NCBI GenBank assembly: GCA_021812865.1
Contig: JAKAMP010000099.1
Coordinates: 1-8,229 of the forward strand
From: Bacteroidota bacterium
GTDB lineage: Bacteria > Bacteroidota > Bacteroidia > Bacteroidales > JAAYUG01
Direction: 5' to 3'
Length of the DNA stretch: 8,229 nt
In this document: positions 1 through 6,197 of the stretch, one piece after another
How positions within the stretch are numbered: the first letter of the stretch is position 1
Layout: every line of letters begins with the position of its first letter
The notes under the pieces: generated by a model
What the model was told of the DNA's origin: nothing
Seen by the model: the letters and a program-made list of their open reading frames with translations, nothing else
The model's database searches: none
Program-made: the position numbers and the translations under genes

Positions 1-22
1 CAGGATCACGCCAGTAATCCTG
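1..22. repeat. 22-bp hairpin repeat A, copy 1
   Basis: This copy is identical over 22 bp to 151-172. The arms CAGGAT and ATCCTG are perfect inverted repeats. Inside them, after one mismatch, two more pairs (AC with GT) close a 4-nt loop GCCA. It starts at the first base of the window, so the element may extend further to the left. Confidence 0.75.
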
Positions 23-52
23 CCTTTCTGACTTTTTCTTCAATGGAGTTGT

Positions 53-84
53 ATCCTGTTTCCGGTGAGTTATTACCTCAGGAT
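53..84. repeat. Inverted repeat built from the same hexamer as repeat A
   Basis: ATCCTG at 53-58 pairs with CAGGAT at 79-84. Inside, GGT at 64-66 can pair with ACC at 75-77. The arms are in the opposite order to those in repeat A (ATCCTG first). Because it sits between the two A copies, it may belong to the same structured element, but a 6-bp match alone could be chance. Confidence 0.4.
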
Positions 85-103
85 TGATATACAAATGAAA
101 ATG

Positions 104-118
104 CCTTGCGCAGCAAGG
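104..118. repeat. 15-bp hairpin repeat B, copy 1
   Basis: The sequence CCTTGCGCAGCAAGG has perfect 6-bp arms (CCTTGC and GCAAGG) around the 3-nt loop GCA. It is identical to 260-274. It begins 103 bp after the start of repeat A copy 1. Confidence 0.7.
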
Positions 119-150
119 TTAGGCTTTCCTTTGTGATGCCCCCCCTATTC

Positions 151-172
151 CAGGATCACGCCAGTAATCCTG
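151..172. repeat. 22-bp hairpin repeat A, copy 2
   Basis: This is an exact second copy of 1-22, offset by 150 bp in the same orientation. The sequence following the two copies is not similar (the bases after 22 and after 172 diverge almost at once), so the conserved unit is the hairpin and not a long duplication. Confidence 0.75.
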
Positions 173-259
173 ACCTTTTCGCCAGATTATACCATTGACC
201 GGAACAATATTTTGTCCTTCATTTTCCCTGAACACAATGCTGCTGAATGATTGGCTACT

Positions 260-274
260 CCTTGCGCAGCAAGG
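260..274. repeat. 15-bp hairpin repeat B, copy 2
   Basis: This is an exact second copy of CCTTGCGCAGCAAGG, beginning 109 bp after the start of repeat A copy 2. The order A then B with nearly the same spacing (103 and 109 bp) is therefore seen twice, although the DNA between A and B is not conserved. Confidence 0.7.
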
Positions 275-343
275 TAAGACTATACTCTGTGAAGTTCAGC
301 CGGATACTGTTTAGCCGTTTACTGGCCCTCATTTTTTTGCTAA

Positions 344-357
344 TTCTTTGCAAAGAA
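344..357. promoter_or_regulatory. 14-bp perfect palindrome, possible operator
   Basis: TTCTTTGCAAAGAA is a perfect two-fold symmetric sequence with no spacer. It lies about 50 bp before the promoter-like motif at 408-415 and about 90 bp before the start codon at 448. Such symmetry fits the binding site of a dimeric regulator. No specific regulator can be named from the sequence. Confidence 0.35.
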
Positions 358-407
358 AGCCAACCTCCCAGTTTTAGTAAAACAGAATCATTTTCAGGTT
401 TCCAATG

Positions 408-415
408 TATTTTTG
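408..415 (+). promoter_or_regulatory. Candidate Bacteroidota -7 element for the T9SS cargo gene
   Basis: TATTTTTG matches the Bacteroidota -7 consensus TAnnTTTG. It would place transcription start about 25 bases before the ATG at 448. No clear TTG -33 element is seen at the usual 19-21 bp upstream, so the call is tentative. Confidence 0.3.
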
Positions 416-447
416 AAATACCTTTATCTGTCAATGTAGAATTTACG

Positions 448-2352
448 ATGATGATAAATAACTACTTCAAAACCCTTTGCTTTCTGGCAGGCCTGTGCTG
501 CTTCACTACCACCTATTCCCAGTCGTATAATCTTGGCTGGCAGGGAAATCCAATCATTGACAAAAGCACCTTTCTGAACCCGTCAGACTGGATCACGGGT
601 TCATCTACCGGTGAAAGCCTGTATGTTACATCCGACACCGGCGCGATAAACCTGCATTGGAAATTCGGTACCGGCAACCGGTTTAAATATGCACTGTGTT
701 TTCAGCATTTGTCAAATCCGATTGCTATTACGGATTTTGACCTGATCGGAATAGATGTGAAGGGGTCAGTTTGCAATAGCAACAGGCATTTTACCCTGAA
801 ATTTGAAGACGGTACAAACCAGGCCATTTATTCCTGGCAGAGTTTGGCCAGTATTAACAGGTGGTGCGAGAGGTTATGCATTCTTAAAAGTCAGTTTAGC
901 GGCACCATCGACTGGAATCATGTGGTGGTGGTAACTCTGGTTGTGTCGGCCGATGCTTCTGCAACGGATTTAGCAGCCGATACTGGGGTTGTTTCCGTAA
1001 AGAACCTGCAGATCTCTGATATCAGAAACTGGCAAAGAGCCAGTCATCTCGAAACCCTCACAGACACCGTACTTCTCGATTCTGTTAAAAACCATGCCCT
1101 GCAGGGTATCCTGGGCAGACAGGTTTCAAACGGGCTATTATACAGCTGGAAGGAAGACCATTCCTCGTGGCTTTACGGACACGGACTGGTATTAAAGATA
1201 CTATCCATGGAGGGTACCTGGCAGAATAAGATTCCGTCAAATGACTGTGCCGTGGCAGCGGAAAAGCTCGCCATGTTTCTCATCAACCACCAGGAAAGTG
1301 CAGGATATTGGCCCAGGGCCTGGAATACCGACGACGGCAGCATCAAGTTCATCGATGAAACCATATGGATGGGTGATTTCCCATGGATAATCACCGGCCT
1401 TGTGGACTATTATGCAAAATCGGGAGATGATAGGGTACTTCCCGCCATTCAAAAAGCAAGGTCTTTTCTCTATTCACTGATTGAACCCACAGGACAATTT
1501 TTTACCTTGAACAGGCTGACCGGTTCCAAAGAGCCTGTTACCAGCGTGGAAGCATACAGCGCCGCAATTAATGCGGTATTTGAACTTGGCGACTCGCTGA
1601 AGGCTATGTCAATGATCAGCTATATTTCAGGCTTAACCTGGGACGGCAATCTTCTTTACTGGAAGGAAGCAGTCGGTTCATCCAGACCTGTGCTTTTTGC
1701 AAACACATGGATGTCCATGCTGATGTATCATTCCGGCGATTCAGCAAGGGCCATTGATGCGCTTTCATTCGTCGGCAAAGCCTTGGATACCCATGGTCCC
1801 GGGAAACCCGAAGGATTCGACGGTATAGGACCTGTGGCAACCTGGTATGAAGGCACCCTCACCTACATTTGTGCCGGTGGACCCTTTAGCCAGTCGCTTT
1901 ACGACAGCCTGGTAAATTATCGTTACCCCGACGGAACCATTCCGGCATATAACGATACGATCGGAGGCAAAGCCGGCATCTGGGCTATGAACTGGTCCAG
2001 CCTGGATGCGACCTCCTGGCTCTATTTTGCTTCTGCCAGGAAATCTCCCTTTAAACAGTATTACCAGATCGCCATCCCGGTGTTAGTGAGCCAAATAACC
2101 GGCGCAGAAACATTCACAGTGTATCCCAATCCTGCCAGAAATATCCTCTACCTGTCTTTTCATGATAAAACCAAACCTTTGAAATCTGTATCCTTATACA
2201 ACATGAATGGGTCCTGTATTAAAACGATACTGCCTGTTGCACAAAATGACCATCTGAGTATAGATATTTCATCCTGCCCCAGCGGTACATATATTCTTGT
2301 TGTAGAATTCAAGGATAGCAGGCAATTTGGTAAATTAGAGATAATCAGATAA
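448..2352 (+). CDS. Secreted T9SS cargo protein, putative alpha/alpha-toroid polysaccharide-active enzyme
   Basis: The 634-residue product begins with a signal peptide (residues 1-24; hydrophobic core around FLAGLCCF, likely cleavage after TYS). Residues about 27-192 look like a beta-rich domain of carbohydrate-binding type, ending in a V/I-rich strand region before DIRNW. Residues about 215-540 are helical and rich in Trp, Tyr and Gly, resembling six-hairpin (alpha/alpha) glycosidases or lyases. Notable segments are YSWKEDHSSWLYGHG (232-246), GYWPRAWNTDDG (286-297), DETIWMGDFPW (303-313) and WYEGT (466-470). Residues about 555-634 form a type A T9SS sorting domain: VYPNPARN at 558-565, then LYNMNG, and SGTYIL before the end. 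So the protein should cross the inner membrane by Sec and the outer membrane by T9SS. The start at 448 is chosen because it begins a normal signal peptide; ATG 451 and the far upstream ATG 247 are alternatives. The substrate and catalytic residues are not established. Confidence 0.85.
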   Translation: MMINNYFKTLCFLAGLCCFTTTYSQSYNLGWQGNPIIDKSTFLNPSDWITGSSTGESLYVTSDTGAINLHWKFGTGNRFKYALCFQHLSNPIAITDFDLIGIDVKGSVCNSNRHFTLKFEDGTNQAIYSWQSLASINRWCERLCILKSQFSGTIDWNHVVVVTLVVSADASATDLAADTGVVSVKNLQISDIRNWQRASHLETLTDTVLLDSVKNHALQGILGRQVSNGLLYSWKEDHSSWLYGHGLVLKILSMEGTWQNKIPSNDCAVAAEKLAMFLINHQESAGYWPRAWNTDDGSIKFIDETIWMGDFPWIITGLVDYYAKSGDDRVLPAIQKARSFLYSLIEPTGQFFTLNRLTGSKEPVTSVEAYSAAINAVFELGDSLKAMSMISYISGLTWDGNLLYWKEAVGSSRPVLFANTWMSMLMYHSGDSARAIDALSFVGKALDTHGPGKPEGFDGIGPVATWYEGTLTYICAGGPFSQSLYDSLVNYRYPDGTIPAYNDTIGGKAGIWAMNWSSLDATSWLYFASARKSPFKQYYQIAIPVLVSQITGAETFTVYPNPARNILYLSFHDKTKPLKSVSLYNMNGSCIKTILPVAQNDHLSIDISSCPSGTYILVVEFKDSRQFGKLEIIR

Positions 2353-2767
2353 GCTTTTAAATGATGCTAAGGCTTGAATTTCAGATATTTTGCTCCCGAA
2401 ACCCAGAAAAACACTTTATTTGTGAATCATAAAGATCAGTCCGGATAATAATATTTGCAACTATGCTGAGCATTTAACGCCCTATCTTTAAAGAGTTCTA
2501 ATTCAATGCTGCATGCGCTGAGAAAAGCATCATATCGAAACCATTCTCATTGCTGCACACTGAATAATGCAGAGGCTTTCTAGAAAAAGATCATAACAAT
2601 AAACTAAAAATGATCGAACCATTTTCACACTCCAAAACTAGAAACCTTATGCCTTAAATAGCTGTTTAGACTCTATTTTTAAGAGATTCCATTAATACGC
2701 TGAATATCTGATTTTAAATTCATATTCCTTTTATTGCCTGTTGTCGCAAACACAATGGTGGGTCGAT

Positions 2768-2775
2768 TAACTTTG
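2768..2775 (+). promoter_or_regulatory. Possible distal -7 promoter element
   Basis: TAACTTTG matches TAnnTTTG. A TTG at 2741-2743 lies 24 bp upstream, longer than the usual 19-21 bp spacer. If used, it would give a leader of about 200 bases before the ATG at 2984. AT-rich sequence makes chance matches more likely. Confidence 0.2.
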
Positions 2776-2959
2776 ACCAATGGCATTTGTATTCCACAGA
2801 ATATTTATATCTTCAACCTTTTGAAAATTATCTATTCATTGATTCATAATGCGTTATGCACAAATAGCTATTATAAAACAGGCATTATGGTAATATTTAT
2901 CACCGGAAATAATTAATCTTTATCATCAGTATGGCATCTTCCGCCGTAACAAACCTGCA

Positions 2960-2967
2960 TATCTTTG
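2960..2967 (+). promoter_or_regulatory. Candidate -7 promoter element for the export operon
   Basis: TATCTTTG matches the Bacteroidota -7 consensus TAnnTTTG exactly at the four fixed 3' bases and the TA pair. It ends 16 bp before the ATG at 2984, so the leader would be very short. No TTG -33 box is seen at the expected distance. Confidence 0.3.
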
Positions 2968-2983
2968 ATACTTTCGATCAGTT

Positions 2984-5377
2984 ATGAATAAACCTGGCCT
3001 GTCATTTACTTCCCTGCTTGTTTTTCTGATGGTTATCTCATTACATTGCGGCTTTGCATCTGGTCTTGAATTTCAGCCTGATAGTACGCGGGGAAAATTG
3101 TCAGCCCAGGACCTCAAAAAACTAGCATCAGCAAAGGAATATGAAGACAAAGCAGCGAAAACCCTTCAAGGCTGCGGTGAGTTCAGCAATATAGCCTCTA
3201 CCTCCACTCCCGATACCAGTTTCCATAATGATGCATATAACGCAAAATGCAGACGAAAAAGACTCTCGGCCCTCGATCTGTACTTTTCTGCCAATGATTT
3301 GCGCAACCAGGTTTACCGGGGAAATATAAAAGAATTCCTGAAGAATTTTTCGGGGAACAAAGATCAGCTTATGAAAGGTAGGCTGCTGGATGAACAATCG
3401 CTTGAATACCTCAATCGCTCCAGTGACCTGAAAAAAGCCGCCGAACGAAAATTGAACGAAACCGATAAGCTCAACCTGTTAGAGCAAGCCCTGGCGCTCG
3501 AGACCAAAGGAATTGAAACTGAGAAAGATGCCTGGGAGTATTTTTCACGTTGGCCAGAAAGCCAGTCAGATCAAAACATTCAGCCAGTGAATGCCGGGAA
3601 AAAAATGCCTGTGAAAGAAACACATCGTCTTACGCCCGCCTCTACTGACATGACGGTAATCGATACAGCCATGTTGAATAGGTTCCATGAATTCCCCGAT
3701 TCAACCCTCGGCAACAGCCCTTTTGCTTTCAGAAATTCAACAGTTTCACTGAAATCCTACAACGTTGACGATATAAGAAACTCATGGTATTCTTATCTCG
3801 ATTCAAAACAGCCGGCCAGAACGGAAAACAATGAGTCCTCTCTTATCGCACAAGGTAATATAAATACATCTTCCGGTACGGGCAAGGTCAAGTCCCGGTC
3901 GGATAAACTTATCCCTTCCACAGGAGCTCGTGATTCTGCCGTGCAATTAAGTTCTACTTCGACCGGAAGAAAAACGGTTGGAAAAGAAAACAACCGGGTG
4001 ATAGCAGAAAGAAAAAATATTCAGATGGCTGATTCCGGCAGGCTGATCACACGAAAGACTGTACCTTCAGACCACCTGCAGCAGGATACCACAAAAACGC
4101 TCTATGCCAGGTTCAATCAATCCGGAAAATCTTCTACAGACAAAGTCAATGCCCCTAAAGTCAACAACAATCCTGTACCTGTCAAAACGGAGGAGGACAA
4201 TTCTGGCAAAGTGATTGAAAAGGGAAATGGCGGAAAAATTACCTATCGGGTGCAGATAGCCGCTAATCCTACCCTTCTCACACAAGGCACGCTCAGAAAG
4301 CTTTACAACGGAAACAAACAGGTAGAAGTGATCAATGAAAGCGGCTGGAATAAATACTCTATAGGTGATTTCGATAGTTTCGAAGAGGCTGACAACTTCA
4401 GGAATCAGTGTGATGTAAAAGGTGCCTTTGTGGTGGTATACAAAGGAGACAAGAAGATACCGTTCGAGAAAGCCCTGGCCGAAACCAGGGAATCCAGCAC
4501 TCCGGTTCCTGAAACCACCAGTGAAACCTCTGCCCGGTACTTTGCCGTGCAGATTGCAGCCAGTCGTGAAACCCTTTCAGATAACATACTTCGGATGCTC
4601 TACGCCGGTAATCAGCCGGTGACGAAACATTTTGAAGATAACTGGTATAAATACACCATTGGCCAGGAATCCACCTTGCTGGAGGCCCAGAGGTTAAAGA
4701 CTGCTAGCGGTGTAAAAGGTGCATTTTTAGTAGCTTACCAAAACGGAGTTAGAATTACCCTGACGGATTTAACCCCATCATCGGAAGAGAAACAGGAATA
4801 TCTTCAAAAATCATCTGTCGGTAAGACATTCAAGATTCAGATAGCTGCAAGCAGGCGTCCACTGAGCGACAGGGAAATCAAAGCTCTATATTCAGGATCC
4901 GGGGAGATAAGCATGCAGTTGGAAGACGGGTGGTACAGGTATACCATTGGAAACGAAACATCCTATGCAGGAGCTGCAGACCTTAAAGAACGACTAAATC
5001 TGAAAAACACCTTCATTGCCATATACAGCAATGGAAAAAGAATTTTTCCTGCCCCGCCGGGAATGGGATCTGCTGGGATTACGATTGCCCCGGGAATCAT
5101 TCCCGCAGATGGTCAGTCGTATTTTGTACAGATGACCGCTTCAAGATCAAAGCTTTTCGTTACCCAGCTTGGATTTATAAATGAAACCGTATCGGTAATG
5201 GAATTCTTTGAGGACGGTTGGTTTAAATACCGGATTAATTGCGGAAACGATCTGCAGAAAGCCCGCAAATTAATGGAAAAATATTCCGATCAGGGCGCTT
5301 TTATCGTATCCTTCTTGAATGGCCAAAAAACCGGCAACAGATTTTCTTCCGGCCTTCCAGTTAAAACTAATAAATAA
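2984..5377 (+). CDS. Secreted protein with four C-terminal SPOR-like repeats
   Basis: The 797-residue product has an N-terminal signal peptide (residues 1 to about 26, hydrophobic core LLVFLMVISL, likely cleavage near FAS or ASG). Residues about 38-190 are charged and predicted helical or coiled-coil. Residues about 191-415 form a Ser/Thr/Asn/Lys-rich low-complexity linker. The C-terminal half carries four SPOR-like repeats starting near 419, 518, 614 and 712. Each opens with a strand of the type VQIAAS, has LY.G in the first three, then a W.KY.IG-type core and a closing strand such as GAFVVVY. SPOR domains are known to bind peptidoglycan, often glycans lacking stem peptides, so the protein is probably periplasmic. 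It lies 20 bp upstream of the Wza-type gene, which suggests one operon and a role with the polysaccharide exporter; that role is inference. The N-terminal region is not recognised. Confidence 0.85.
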   Translation: MNKPGLSFTSLLVFLMVISLHCGFASGLEFQPDSTRGKLSAQDLKKLASAKEYEDKAAKTLQGCGEFSNIASTSTPDTSFHNDAYNAKCRRKRLSALDLYFSANDLRNQVYRGNIKEFLKNFSGNKDQLMKGRLLDEQSLEYLNRSSDLKKAAERKLNETDKLNLLEQALALETKGIETEKDAWEYFSRWPESQSDQNIQPVNAGKKMPVKETHRLTPASTDMTVIDTAMLNRFHEFPDSTLGNSPFAFRNSTVSLKSYNVDDIRNSWYSYLDSKQPARTENNESSLIAQGNINTSSGTGKVKSRSDKLIPSTGARDSAVQLSSTSTGRKTVGKENNRVIAERKNIQMADSGRLITRKTVPSDHLQQDTTKTLYARFNQSGKSSTDKVNAPKVNNNPVPVKTEEDNSGKVIEKGNGGKITYRVQIAANPTLLTQGTLRKLYNGNKQVEVINESGWNKYSIGDFDSFEEADNFRNQCDVKGAFVVVYKGDKKIPFEKALAETRESSTPVPETTSETSARYFAVQIAASRETLSDNILRMLYAGNQPVTKHFEDNWYKYTIGQESTLLEAQRLKTASGVKGAFLVAYQNGVRITLTDLTPSSEEKQEYLQKSSVGKTFKIQIAASRRPLSDREIKALYSGSGEISMQLEDGWYRYTIGNETSYAGAADLKERLNLKNTFIAIYSNGKRIFPAPPGMGSAGITIAPGIIPADGQSYFVQMTASRSKLFVTQLGFINETVSVMEFFEDGWFKYRINCGNDLQKARKLMEKYSDQGAFIVSFLNGQKTGNRFSSGLPVKTNK
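4238..5344 (+). repeat. Coding repeat region: four SPOR-like units
   Basis: The units begin near codons 419, 518, 614 and 712, a spacing of about 95-99 residues including linkers. Shared landmarks are Q at the end of the first strand (VQIA, VQIA, IQIA, VQMT), W plus Y in the core (GWNKYSIG, NWYKYTIG, GWYRYTIG, GWFKYRIN) and the final strand (GAFVVVY, GAFLVAY, NTFIAIY, GAFIVSF). The fourth unit is the most divergent: it lacks the LY.G segment and has IN in place of IG. The DNA of the units has diverged, so this is an old protein duplication and not a recent DNA repeat. Confidence 0.8.
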
Positions 5378-5397
5378 TAAAAACCATATTGATCGCT

Positions 5398-6171
5398 ATG
5401 AAAATGAAAACACAAATTATCCCTGGCAGCAGAACTTTGCTTTACCTGCTGATCTTCATGCTTTCATCCTGCGTGTCGCAGAGAAATGTCTGGATGTTTC
5501 AGGATGATTCTTCCCAGAAAGGGCAGTCAGATGTTAAACATTCGCCCAAACCTGTGTATAAACTGAAAACAGGCGACCACCTGTACATCAAGGTATACAG
5601 CGTGGACCCTAAGACCAGCAAATTTTTCCAGACCGACTTCCCATCTCTTATGAACAGCACTTACATTTACCTGAACAGTTATGTAGTGGATGAAGACGGC
5701 TACCTCCATTTCTCATTCATAGACAAAATGATGGTAAAAGACCTTACCGTGGAAGAAGTAAAGAAAAAACTGCAGGAAACTCTCGATAGCTATTTCAAAG
5801 AGGCTACGGTGACAGTAAAACTGGTCGATTTCCAGGTTTCGGTATTGGGCGAAGTGAACAGTCCCGGAACCTACACTATCGACAAAGATCAGGTGGATAT
5901 TTATCATGCACTGGGTTTGGCGGGAGGCATTAAAACTTTCGGAAATCTTAAGAAAGTCACCCTGGTGAGGCAGACCATCGATGGTTCGGAAGTACATAAA
6001 CTGAATCTTTCAGATGTAAGCATGCTTTCTTCCGAGTATTACTACCTTATGCCCAATGACGTGATTTACATTCCCACCAGGAAAGCCAAATCATTTGTAT
6101 TCGAAACAGTGCCTTACGGAACCATACTCTCCAGCCTTGCAGTGGTGCTTTCAGTAATCGCAATTTTCTAG
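5398..6171 (+). CDS. wza: Wza-type polysaccharide export outer-membrane lipoprotein
   Basis: The 257-residue product has a lipoprotein signal: a hydrophobic stretch LLYLLIFM and a lipobox LSSC with the lipidated Cys at residue 25. Residues about 52-145 are a polysaccharide export (PES) domain, opening with YKLKTGDHLYIKVY. Residues about 147-200 are an SLBB domain with VLGEVNSPGTY (149-159). The last 20 or so residues (TILSSLAVVLSVIAIF) form a hydrophobic helix. Proteins of this family form the outer-membrane channel for capsule or exopolysaccharide and work with a Wzc-type partner, here the next gene 26 bp downstream. This short form with one SLBB domain and a C-terminal membrane helix is the usual Bacteroidota type, smaller than E. 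coli Wza. The frame is open to a TTG at 5389, but ATG 5398 (or 5404) is a better start. No strong ribosome binding site is seen. The symbol denotes the family, not strict orthology. Confidence 0.9.
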   Translation: MKMKTQIIPGSRTLLYLLIFMLSSCVSQRNVWMFQDDSSQKGQSDVKHSPKPVYKLKTGDHLYIKVYSVDPKTSKFFQTDFPSLMNSTYIYLNSYVVDEDGYLHFSFIDKMMVKDLTVEEVKKKLQETLDSYFKEATVTVKLVDFQVSVLGEVNSPGTYTIDKDQVDIYHALGLAGGIKTFGNLKKVTLVRQTIDGSEVHKLNLSDVSMLSSEYYYLMPNDVIYIPTRKAKSFVFETVPYGTILSSLAVVLSVIAIF

Positions 6172-6197
6172 CAACAGAGGCTTATAACTAGGGAATC

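Larger units (their letters stand above)
1..447. other. Non-coding region with clustered palindromic repeats
   Basis: No credible gene is seen here on either strand. The region holds two copies of a 22-bp hairpin sequence (1-22, 151-172), two copies of a 15-bp hairpin sequence (104-118, 260-274), an inverted repeat (53-84), a 14-bp perfect palindrome (344-357) and a promoter-like motif (408-415). The frame of the downstream gene stays open back to an ATG at 247. That extension would run through the repeat at 260-274 and add 67 residues in front of a normal signal peptide, so I treat it as non-coding. Confidence 0.7.
2353..2983. other. AT-rich intergenic region
   Basis: This 631-bp stretch is clearly richer in A and T than the flanking genes and holds no convincing gene. 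A frame of 60 codons at 2734-2916 depends on a TTG start and has low-complexity, hydrophobic content without recognisable features. Two TAnnTTTG promoter-like motifs are present (2768-2775, 2960-2967). Small AT-rich inverted repeats occur (a 10-bp palindrome TCTTTAAAGA at 2485-2494, and CATAA/TTATG arms at 2845-2858), none strong enough to call. No clear terminator follows the upstream gene. Confidence 0.6.

Noticed and set aside
118..124. Integron attC core site (GTTAGGC fits GTTRRRY)
   Set aside because: No matching RYYYAAC partner is seen upstream, the second copy of repeat B is followed by a different sequence, and no cassette structure is present.
1..274. CRISPR array
   Set aside because: There are only two copies of each repeat, with 100-bp-scale unequal gaps and two different repeats interleaved; no cas genes are present.
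247..447. In-frame upstream extension of the T9SS cargo gene from ATG 247 (67 extra residues with a hydrophobic stretch)
   Set aside because: It runs through hairpin repeat B copy 2 and puts a long tail before a normal signal peptide at 448; a promoter-like motif lies inside it at 408-415.
2414..2434. Terminator after the T9SS cargo gene (CTTTAT/ATAAAG stem)
   Set aside because: The stem is six weak A/T-rich pairs with a 9-nt loop and no T tract follows.
2734..2916. 60-codon frame in the intergenic region
   Set aside because: It needs a TTG start, lies in AT-rich DNA, has no ribosome binding site and encodes no recognisable pattern.
5389..5397. TTG start for the Wza-type gene
   Set aside because: ATG codons at 5398 and 5404 lie just downstream and give a standard lipoprotein signal peptide; TTG adds only three residues.
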